Shown here in pieces: positions 55,520 to 64,000 of a DNA stretch of 64,000 bases. The notes beneath the pieces are model-generated. The model had not been told where the DNA came from, did no database searches, and saw only the letters and a list, made by a program, of their open reading frames with translations. Position numbers and translations under genes: made by a program. Origin of the DNA: Trichoplax sp. H2 (lineage: Eukaryota > Placozoa > Uniplacotomia > Trichoplacea); contig NOWV01000006.1 in NCBI GenBank assembly GCA_003344405.1, forward strand, positions 806,001 to 870,000, read 5' to 3'. Each line of letters opens with the position of its first letter. Position 1 is the stretch's first letter.

Positions 55520-56449
55520 ATGAGTAGTGCAGCTTTAATTACTCTGGGCTCCATGTCACTGGTTACCAATTCCTTTTTACTATCCTTCATTTGGTCTAAA
55601 TCAGGTTTAAGGTCGCTCTCGACGGCTATTCTGCAAAGTATGCTTATCAATGGTATTTTATGGAGTATTTATGTAATAGTACGCTTTACGGGACAATTTT
55701 CATCCTATTCTATTTATCTATGTATACTTTTACCGCGTCTGGGTCAAGGAATGTTCGTTAACCTAAATTTACACGCTTGTTTTATCATGCTGGAACGTTA
55801 CGTTTCGGTGGCGTTCCCGTTTCGATATGAGCGTTTAATCACCAAGACAACGATTACTATCATTATTACAACTGTTTGGACATTATCCTCGATTATACCT
55901 ATTACCGCCGTAGTGACCTTGAGTGAAAACAGTAACTCAATCAATAATTGTTCACTTAAATACGTGAATTCATTCGTTGTTGTCGATACAAATATTCATA
56001 TTTGTTTGTTGGTTGTGGCCTGCTTCCTTCTAGTTATACTATTTTTAATGTACAGCAGAGTGATCTGTCTAGTTCGGACGCAAGAAATCCGTTTGGTAAA
56101 AAGTTATACTTTAGAGGATACGGCACCAAATGATACTCGCTCTGTTCGAGTAAGACGCGAGCGAAAAGCGGTTATCCAAGCTATTGTAGTTTTCACATTC
56201 TATTTTACACTTCTGATGCCTTTCTTGTTATCATCTACTTTGGCATTTTACAATCTTACATCAACAGCACGATTACAAGCGGCATCTACCACACGTTACT
56301 TAGCCTTTAGCTATCCTGCCATACAACCTTTTATCTATGCGTATTACACTGCCAATATTCGAAAAGCATTAATTAGTACCATATTTAAGAGAAAAACTGA
56401 ATTCAATCAAATCAATACGATGAGATCCCCTAATATATCAACTCACTAG
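55520..56449 (+). CDS. Rhodopsin-like G-protein-coupled receptor, single exon
   Basis: 309 aa with seven hydrophobic segments: TM1 about 5-25 (with N17 at the usual Asn position), TM2 33-58, TM3 68-91, TM4 113-132 (VWTLSSIIP, with the conserved Trp), TM5 about 155-178, TM6 about 217-240 and TM7 about 255-275. The TM3 end is E92-R93-Y94, the class A (D/E)RY motif. TM7 reads PAIQPFIYAYY, with Gln in place of the Asn of NPxxY. TM2 has no Asp at the sodium-site position, and TM6 lacks the Trp of CWxP. The N-terminus is only a few residues; the third intracellular loop is Arg-rich. It is intronless, as is common for lineage-expanded GPCRs. The ligand is unknown. Confidence 0.88.
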   Translation: MSSAALITLGSMSLVTNSFLLSFIWSKSGLRSLSTAILQSMLINGILWSIYVIVRFTGQFSSYSIYLCILLPRLGQGMFVNLNLHACFIMLERYVSVAFPFRYERLITKTTITIIITTVWTLSSIIPITAVVTLSENSNSINNCSLKYVNSFVVVDTNIHICLLVVACFLLVILFLMYSRVICLVRTQEIRLVKSYTLEDTAPNDTRSVRVRRERKAVIQAIVVFTFYFTLLMPFLLSSTLAFYNLTSTARLQAASTTRYLAFSYPAIQPFIYAYYTANIRKALISTIFKRKTEFNQINTMRSPNISTH

Positions 56450-58841
56450 TGAGGTCATGGTTTTCGCTAATCAGAGTAAGCTGAACAATAGATGAAAGTC
56501 ATATAATTACGTGTTGCTATTTATAAAACTACAGCCAATTTAAGAAGAACATTTCTTATTCGTGAACTGAAGGAATGAATTGGTTTATCGTCATACTGTC
56601 AAGAAAAACTTTTTAAGTATTTAAATTGATAACCGCACTGTTAGCTGCTGTTATACTGCTCTGTTAACCCTTAAAGTAACTGAAGTATTATAAAGAAATT
56701 TAATACTTGCAATTTAAATGCGATCTAACTTACCTAGTATCGTAGCATTAATACATTTCAAAACCATATCTTATTATACAGTACTCAATCAATGAGTCTA
56801 TGACCTAATAATTGAGTCACATAAATGATTATTACCTTACAGTTGAGTATAGTAGCCAAGGTATAGAAATAAAATAAAATGAATATGTTCTCTATCGAAG
56901 ATTTGTACACTCCGGCAATATTCAAATTATTCCAGAATATAAGTTTAGAACATATTTTAAAGCCAGTTATTTGCATAATCCTGTTTTAGCACAATTGATA
57001 CAATAATTTAAACTCACTATAAATACGAAAATCTACCTTTTTACTGTACTTTGATCACTTAATCTTAAATAAATTATTTAAGATTTTCTCAAAATTCTGA
57101 CAATAGTTGTATTCCTCAACTACCAAATGAATCGCTACAGTAAATTTATTAATCTTACGATAATATGATTCTCTTCTGAAACTATTAAAAACGATCTTCT
57201 CATTGAAAGCTTATAGAAAATTATTCTTCTTTTAAATATCTTGTTAAGCGACTAGATAGAACCTGAATGATGCTTTTTGATGTATTTCTTCAATTATATA
57301 TTTGCAAGCTTCTTATGTAATGTTACAAAAATCGCTACAAAATCTATTATAGATGATGTATTCGTATATCTAAAACAGGGCATTAATAAATGACCGGCAA
57401 TGTCACATGTAAACAATTTCATTTTTAGTTATATAGCTACTTCTTGGTAATAGACGCAATGTGCGTTCATTAAAAGTTAATATTACATGAGTAAGCAATC
57501 AAGGAAGTCTGAGAAATCAGTCTATCTGCCTTATAAATCTATCATCAAAGTTACCATTCGATCAATTTTGCTCGTAATTTCGTACTGCAGTTACAACACT
57601 CACATTAATGAACAAATTGTGAATCGAAAGAGAATAAGTGTAATAGAATTAAATTCTATATCGCTTTGTTCCTATTGACTTATAACTTGATAAAACGTCA
57701 TTTACGTCAACAGAAAAAGAAGTCACAGATCTATTACTCGAATCAGAGAAAAGTACGCACAGTATATTGGTATACAATGCTGATTCGGTCGCTTGAAGAC
57801 ATACAGTAGTTATATTTTTGATTATGACTTTTTCAGTCAAATTTGCTGTATATCTTTGCTGATCATTTAAGTAATCACGATCTCTTGCTGTAAGTATCTC
57901 GTAATCTAATTGCTCGAATTTCAAATAATGAAAATACGTTTGCTGCCAAAATATTGAATTAACGATGATAATTTATCGTGCGTGCTGAATTCGTAAGCAA
58001 AAGGCTAATATAAATACTCGAAAGGGCAGCATGCTAGTCAAAGAATTGATGTTCATCGAGCCTCTAGCAATATCTGAGCTACGTCCACAACATACAATAG
58101 TTGTAGGTGCAACTGCATGACTACGCCTACATAGTGCCGGATATGACACAACACACGCACGAACACATTCGGTGATTTTTTTAATTTCCTTATATATCCA
58201 CCTGTTGCTGGTCAGGCTTGCTTTTTTGGGAGAGTAATGAGTATAAATTTTTAAACTTCAAATAATGTTATCTATGAATAGTAGCGGCAGCAACAATTTG
58301 TACTACAGACCCAAGCAACAAGATAATTTGTTTGTTTTCATTACTTATCGAGAGTTACGGGTTTGAGTTCAGTTATAGAAAGCATTATCAACTCTATTCA
58401 CGTATCAAATAATTGCAATTTCTCTTCAAACATTCGAATTGAGAAACGATTACTATTAAATAAACTTATCTAATCAATTCGAAAAGTATATCTACAGCAC
58501 GATGTACACTATGTAGTAGTGTAAACGAATTTACTTAATTCGACATTAGCGTAACAGGGCAGTGCCTGTTTATACCTTTATAACAAGTCGAGTGAGAATG
58601 AGTCAATTCTATTGTAACCATTAGATACTTTATTAAGTGACAGCGTGTACATTATAGAAAGATTTAATACGTTTAGCTAAACTGAGTACATGAACTTAGG
58701 CCATAGCTGCAAAAACTGTTAAGTCTAAAACGCTGCCTTTGTAACGATGTACTATCAGCCAAAGTCTGTAAATCTAATTCACTAAGGTATCAATCATACT
58801 TGAAAGCAGCAATCTATACAAGAAATAACTAGCCAAACTAT
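56450..58841. other. Intergenic region between the GPCR and ATP6AP1
   Basis: 2.4 kb with no recognised gene. A 91-codon frame at 57649-57924 (-) has no domain or splice support. No GTACW array is present. Confidence 0.55.
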
Positions 58842-61696
58842 TTAATTGGAAATATTGATCGTTATACCTGGTGATTTTGCATCTTCAAAGCGATCCATAG
58901 TTTTCACGTACATCGTACATAAAACTCCAGCATATAATATAACAATTAGAACTAAACTAACTACCAATCCCATCCAAATTGGAGCAGTAAAGAATCCAAC
59001 GCAATTACTGGCATAGGAAAACTTGTTTTCATTTATAGCCATTGGTTGAATCTAAAGGAAAAGGACTCCACTAAGCGATGATGTAGTATATGAATAATTC
59101 TGCAGTACAGTATCCTACTTGCCTGCAAATTAGCGAATCGAATGTAGCTACCATTATTTAACACTGCATCCGACAGAACTCCTGGTTTATGGCATGCGTA
59201 AGAGTAGCCATACGGAGACATAAGTTCGATCTGTGTCGTATACTGCTCTGTGCCAGAGATAGAATATTTCGGTTGTTTCCAATCGTATGACACACTCATA
59301 CTAACACACTTCCAGTAAAACATATGATCAGTTCGTTGAAATCTCATACTAGATGTAATTAGAAGAAAGAATCATCAATTCTTACAGTAAGAACATATTA
59401 AAGCATGAAAGAAAGTTTCTGAAATTTTATCTACTAACGAAATTCGTAGATCTTTAAGCGGACTTTTCTTCAAATTATTGTAACTCAAATCTAGTCTAAA
59501 CATTTTAATCAATCATTTCAATTACAAAATACCCATGACTTACGAAAAGAAGGAAAATAAGAAAAAAACTTACGAGACATTTCTAGAGTTTTTCATATCG
59601 CATTCGGCACTTACGGTGGTTGGTTGCACAGACATCAAGCTGACGTTAAGGGCGGGCTTGTAAAATCCAAAGACGAAATTGGTAGCGTAAATGTAAACGC
59701 AATTACTAACGTTAACAAAAAATGTATCATTCGTTATTAATGTTGTGTATTTAGGCGTGACGACTTCGGTAGCCTTCCGAAGTCGGCGCCTAATGTATCC
59801 GGATGCCTCGTAAATATCAGCAGTCTCGCCTAGGAAGCCATCTTCAAACTCCTATTATTACAGTAAGATATTTTTTTTAGAGTTTCCGTAGTGAAAAATC
59901 GTTACAAGAACTATCAAACATACTTTCGATGGTTTCGCCCCTGAAAAGATCCCAGTAAGAGTCGAAACATGATCTCCAATTTCTTTCATAATCTCATGAA
60001 TTATTCTATCATTCTTCTTAAATACGGCGGCTATTTCCTTAGAATTGCTACAGATTTAGAGTAAAAAGTAGCTTAAAAAAAGCCTTACCCTATTATTTAT
60101 TTACAACTTAACGATCCTTAGTCATGCTTGCCTCACTGGTACTCTTGGTAGATGAACGATAATTGCGTTGATAGCGTCATTATCGAAGTGATGATCATTA
60201 AATTTAAATTTCTTAGCTTCTTTCGCTGTTAGCTCTAACACTTTACCGGACGCTGCCTTCTTCAAGAACTCCTTTAGAACATCAGCATTCATAACAGATG
60301 GCAATATCAGAGAGGATTTGGCATTTTGAATTGCCAGCTGATATCAAAAATATTCAAAATAAAGTGGAGTTAGTGTTCGATGTAAAATACGAGTATAACG
60401 TCTAATGCAGTTTAGCTCATAGCTTTCCTTACCTTTAGATGATGAAAACTTGATCTTGTTTGTTCATAACCATAAACATGGCCAAATCTTGTAACATCAT
60501 TTAAACTTAGCTGCACCAATTTAACAACTAGAGTTATTTACTTGGTAAATAATAAAATACGTAAGAAATGGCCATTGAAACTTACTCTGTTTTGCACGAA
60601 GAAGCAGACAGTTCGAGGTTTACCGGAAAATATAGGAAGTAAACGTTTTTGGGCTTCTTGAACATCAAGAATTTCTCCAGCAAATACATTATCGTCTGTA
60701 ACTATGCTCCTAGGTGAAGTCAAAGTGCCAATAAATAAAAAGCAAGCTAAGCCAAGATTATGTTAAACACATTTTGCAGATAAGACTATCTTTTATCATT
60801 GTCAGCTAAAATTATGTACGCATACAAACTACATTTTTGGGGCATTAATTTTTCTAAATTCTGGCTATATTTACGCACCATGGACAAAATGTGATTACTA
60901 TAGTAACCGAATTTCGACGATTTATACACGATGAACATTAAACGGGGTTACTAACCAAATTATAAAGTTCGATTCAAGTTATATTGCAGCACGATATACC
61001 GAAGTGTACTTATTAGCTCATACTTTTCGATAACGGTACAGTTTATTATGTATGCATGAGATCGAACCATATGGGCATTCTACGTTCTAGCAATCGACAA
61101 TTGAAATGAATTTCACATATTGCGAATTTGTACTTCTAAGTTATAGAGGGAATAGAATATGTGCTTAAGAAGGAAAACACCCATACTACAAAGATAATTA
61201 TTATAATGTAACAGATTCAATATCAGTGCTTCATAGTCAGTTATTTATGATTGAGGACCGACAGGCGAGATTCTTGAAACCAATCTAAACCCGCGTTTTA
61301 TCCAGATGTTTTTCGCATGCAAGGCTTTTAGATTTTATCTAGCTCTTAGATGTAATAACTAGTACTGGGTTTAACATAGTGTAATTTGCACTATAAGATT
61401 AACACTGTAAAGTTTAATTTAATTTTAGTTAGCACTTGTGATGAAGGTCTACATTCATAGGACGTACAGAGAACGTGTTATGCTTAGAATTTTGGAATTT
61501 AATACCATATAATCTGCGGAGGTGAGATTTCAAGACAGTAGAAGAGAACTTTCATACTGATCATTATAGGCAACTTTATTTTTCAGACTTACTTATCACT
61601 TGACCACATAAGAACAGGCATTCCGGTCTGCAAAGCGGTACTGGTGAAGATTGCAAAGTAAAAGAATAGTAAAAAGATTCCTAGATATTTTTCCAT
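58842..61696 (-). CDS. ATP6AP1: V-type ATPase accessory subunit S1 (Ac45)
   Basis: Type I membrane glycoprotein that assists assembly and targeting of the V-ATPase Vo sector. Exons, reading leftward: 61696-61593 (signal peptide MEKYLGIFLLFFYF, then PVLMWSSDK), 60709-60586, 60510-60433, 60337-60137, 60037-59924, 59851-59574, 59348-59123 and 59051-58842. They total 1335 nt with all phases closing: 444 aa against 470 in human. Family blocks are VCFFVQNR.LSLNDVTRFG, the Asn-rich lumenal domain with NDTFFVNVSNCVYIY, and the C-terminal FSYASNCVGFF..IWMGL membrane segment with the short cytosolic tail KTMDRFEDAK. The intron after 59123 has a GC donor. The first exon is present a second time at 62365-62468 because of the duplication at the gap; either copy splices in frame. 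Confidence 0.95.
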
Positions 61697-61825
61697 CCTT
61701 AATTATAATTAGTAAAATGCAAGCACGGCAAAGAAACTGATGAAAAAGAACAAGTAGAGTATAGTACTACTAATGCCAAGATACCCAAGAGGGCCAAGAA
61801 CAAGGTAGAAGCAGAATCATGCTAC

Positions 61826-62115
61826 AGTACAGTACAGTAGGTTAACAGATGTCGATCAACATGTCGTTTGTACTGTACAGTACAGCACAGTACAGTACAC
61901 TAGTACAGTACAGTACAGTACTGTACTGTACAGTACGCCTCTGGCAATCAACTCGTTACGTAAAGTTAGAACAGTACAGTAATGTACAGTACTGTACTTC
62001 ATTGCAGCATGCGGATGTCATGTGTTCACTTATTGTACTGTACAGTACTGTACAACACTCAAAAGTTTCTTAAGACTGTACAGGCCACAGTAACAGTACT
62101 TCGTACAGTACATAG
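61826..62115. repeat. GTACW arrays upstream of ATP6AP1
   Basis: Several dense blocks of GTACA/GTACT units beginning about 130 bp upstream of the ATP6AP1 initiator. The matching arrays of the right duplicate are at about 62603-62895. Confidence 0.9.
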
Positions 62116-62126
62116 ACATGCAATAA

Positions 62127-62215
62127 GCTTGAAATGACCAGCAAAATAATCGACCTCCATATTTTAGTATAGCAAACGACGGTTTTCCGTTCCTTTCTTT
62201 CTTTTTATCCCTAAT
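62127..62215 (+). repeat. Dispersed repeat, copy 2
   Basis: Begins TGAAATGACCAGCAAAATAA and runs through ATTTTAGTATAGCAAA to TTCCTTTCTTTC. It is similar to 17770-17870; the near-identical copy at 62905-62990 belongs to the gap duplication. Confidence 0.6.
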
Positions 62216-62328
62216 CACCGTCTGGTTTAGGTCTGAAACCTTTCACCATTTTAATACCGAAAACCAAACCAAAAATGTTTTCATTTTATTACGAAGAAGG
62301 ATTTCATCATTTTCAGATGGGTATCCGG

Positions 62329-62348
62329 NNNNNNNNNNNNNNNNNNNN
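62329..62348. other. Assembly gap (20 N)
   Basis: Twenty Ns between the two copies of the ATP6AP1 5' segment. Confidence 1.
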
Positions 62349-63112
62349 TATTTTTCAGACTTACTTATCACTTGACCACATAAGAACAGGCATTCCGGTC
62401 TGCAAAGCGGTACTGGTGAAGATTGCAAAGTAAAAGAATAGTAAAAAGATTCCTAGATATTTTTCCATCCTTAATTATAATTAGTAAAATGCAAGCACGG
62501 CACGACACGGCAAAGAAACTGATGAAAAAGAACAAGTAGAGTATAGTACTACTAATGCCAAGATACCCAAGAGGGCCAAGAACAAGGTAGAAGCAGAATC
62601 ATGCTACAGTACAGTACTGTACAGTACAGTAGGTTAACAGATGTCGATCAACATGTCGTTTGTACTGTACAGTACAGTACAGTACGCCTCTGGCAATCAA
62701 CTCGTTACGTAAAATTAGAACGGTACAGTAATGTACTGTATGTACTGTACTGTACTTCGTTGCAGCATGCGGATGTCATGTGTTCACTTATTGTACAGTA
62801 CTGCACAGTGTACTGTACAGTGTACAGTACAGTGTGAAGTACAGTACTGTACTGTACTGTACAACACTCAAAAGTTTCTTATGACTGTACAGTATATAGA
62901 CATGCAATAAGCTTGAAATGACCAGCAAAATAATCGACCTCCATATTTTAGTATAGCAAACGATGGTTTTCCGTTCCTTTCTTTCTTTTTATCCCTAATC
63001 ACGGTCTGGTTTAGGTCTGAAACCTTTCACCATTTTAATACCGAAAACCAAACCAAAAATGTTTTCATTTTATTACGAAGAAGGATTTCATCATTTTCAG
63101 ATGGGTATCCGG
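62349..63112. repeat. Right copy of the ~0.76-kb direct duplication
   Basis: Begins with the same bases as 61577 immediately after the gap and ends at GGGTATCCGG (63112), where unique sequence continues. It contains a second, identical ATP6AP1 first exon (62365-62468, minus). Array unit counts differ from the left copy. Confidence 0.95.
62603..62895. repeat. GTACW arrays (right duplicate)
   Basis: Counterpart of the 61826-62115 arrays, with different unit numbers and W-base order, while the unique spacers between blocks are nearly identical. Confidence 0.9.
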
Positions 63113-63310
63113 CCATCCGTTTTTTAAGTGGCTGACATACTGTACAGTACAGTAGATGTTAGTTGGCAAGCCACTTTGATGAAGGTAATACTGTACAGTA
63201 CAGTACACTGTACACTGTACAGTACAGTATTAAGTTCATCAAAGTGGCTTGCCAGCTAACATCTCCGCCATCTTAAAAAACGGATAGCTGGCCGGATATC
63301 CATCTGAAAA
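63093..63310. repeat. Long foldback with GTACW array in the loop
   Basis: Outer arms 63093-63127 and 63272-63310 are inverse copies over about 35 bp with a 4-bp insertion and one mismatch. Inner arms 63155-63183 and 63235-63263 are inverse over 29 bp with one mismatch. The loop (about 63186-63232) and a short segment of the left arm consist of GTACW units. Confidence 0.85.
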
Positions 63311-63312
63311 CA

Positions 63313-63343
63313 TACTGTAGAGGTTTTTATTACCTCTACAGTA
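63313..63343. repeat. Perfect 12-bp stem-loop
   Basis: TACTGTAGAGGT (63313-63324), a 7-nt loop, then the exact inverse ACCTCTACAGTA (63332-63343). Confidence 0.85.
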
Positions 63344-63346
63344 CAA

Positions 63347-63514
63347 CCGCTTTTACTCTTCTGAGGAGTGTTCATTTCTGTACTGTATTTACTTTACACA
63401 GTACCATTAAGCGCAAATTAAGTAAAAGAACGTAGTCGATGTGTCAACGCGCTTAATGGTACAGTACAGTACAGTAAATAATTTAATGAACACTCCTCAG
63501 AAGAGTAAAAGCGG
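63347..63514. repeat. Nested foldback with perfect 30-bp arms
   Basis: The arms 63347-63376 and 63485-63514 are perfect inverse copies over 30 bp (beginning CCGCTTTTACTCTTC). Nested inside is a second perfect inverse pair of 14 bp, GTACCATTAAGCGC (63401-63414) and its inverse (63449-63462), followed by a short GTACW run. Confidence 0.88.
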
Positions 63515-63778
63515 GTGGCCTAAAAGTGCCAAATGTTTCCGTGGAGAAATCTCCTATACTGTACGGAAGTTGCACTTCCTGTAGTACAGTACTGTACAGT
63601 AGCCCTGATCATTTTGCATAAATTACTTTATACACTTCGTTTAAGCTGTCCTACTGATACATTAGACATGTATTGACATATCTAAAAAAAAATAAAGAAA
63701 TCGTCCAATCTCACGCGGCGCAAATCAAATTTGTGTCCTGCATCATCCCCGTGCGAGAAATTATATTTTTTACCATGG

Positions 63779-63990
63779 CTGTACTGTACTTTTTATTTTT
63801 TGTTTATCCTTTTACTGTACTGTACTGTACAGTACTGTACAGACTGTACTGTACATACGTACAGTACAGTACAGTATACAGAACTGTATGTACAGTACTG
63901 TACACTGTACAGTACAGTACTGAATTGAATCACTTTTTTTACACAAGCGCATAGTACAGTACTGTACGTACAGTACTGAACAGTACTGTA
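63779..63990. repeat. GTACW pentamer arrays at the right edge
   Basis: Three dense blocks separated by short unique DNA, including TACGTACAGTAC variants. Apparent open frames here on both strands are translations of the repeat (Tyr-Cys-Thr-Val-Gln patterns) and are not genes. Confidence 0.9.
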
Positions 63991-64000
63991 TATCATATTT

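Larger units (their letters stand above)
61577..62328. repeat. Left copy of a ~0.76-kb direct duplication at the second gap
   Basis: Starts TATTTTTCAGACTTACTTATC inside the ATP6AP1 intron-exon border and ends GGGTATCCGG at the first N. It matches 62349-63112, with differences concentrated in the GTACW arrays. Confidence 0.95.

Noticed and set aside
57649-57924. 91-codon frame (-)
   Set aside because: No homology recognised and no in-frame splice partner found; kept out for lack of evidence.
61849-62073. 74-codon frame and similar frames at 44459-44761, 49687-49881, 62601-62837 and 63673-63996
   Set aside because: They are translations of GTACW arrays (repeating Tyr-Ser-Thr-Val-Gln or Leu-Tyr-Cys-Thr patterns), open because the repeat lacks stops in some frames.

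Overview
This is eukaryotic (animal) nuclear DNA: AT-rich, with intron-dense genes that carry clear metazoan orthologues. The mix of a planar-polarity LIM protein, a ciliary coiled-coil protein, a single-exon rhodopsin-like GPCR, very short exons and mostly short introns (about 60-200 bp, some up to about 1.3 kb) suggests an early-branching, compact animal genome. A placozoan (Trichoplax/Hoilungia type) is my best guess; that is inference, not something the sequence states. No tRNA, rRNA or CRISPR was seen.

Layout, left to right. IPO9 (importin-9, -, 3' end off the left edge) is head to head with IMPDH (+, 19 coding exons, 506 aa, reading frame closes exactly). A 2.9 kb stretch with no recognised gene separates IMPDH from convergent TRABD (TraB-domain protein, -). 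TRABD's 5' flank (16.3-19.9 kb) is full of GTACW repeats and faces an 850-aa single-exon, disordered, Ser/Asn/Lys-rich protein (+) that I do not recognise. Then come a duplicated segment around a 20-N gap (23.7-26.1 kb) and PRICKLE (+, PET-LIM-LIM-LIM-CaaX, 655 aa). Convergent to PRICKLE is CCDC146 (-, a long centriole/cilium coiled coil), followed by RPN1 (-, ribophorin I, 589 aa) and, head to head with it, HDAC11 (+). From 49 to 55.5 kb little is recognisable apart from two possible 3' exons of an unidentified gene (-). A 309-aa GPCR (+) sits at 55.5 kb. ATP6AP1 (V-ATPase accessory subunit Ac45, -, 444 aa) follows, its signal-peptide exon duplicated around a second 20-N gap. The right end is repeat and hairpin DNA.

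The genes are ordinary housekeeping or cell-biology genes with no operon-like link: nuclear import, GTP synthesis, ER N-glycosylation, V-ATPase assembly, planar polarity, cilium/centriole and fatty-acyl-lysine deacylation. The unusual content is in the non-coding DNA. A self-complementary pentamer, GTACW (W = A or T), forms dispersed arrays concentrated in 5' flanks and head-to-head intergenic regions and almost absent from convergent ones. Arrays also sit inside long foldback structures and at both assembly breaks. Two GC-AG introns are fixed by reading frame and homology, a MITE-like element lies at 32.5 kb, and a strong hairpin lies just 3' of PRICKLE. Exon coordinates were worked out by hand from homology to remembered family sequences, splice consensus and phase closure.
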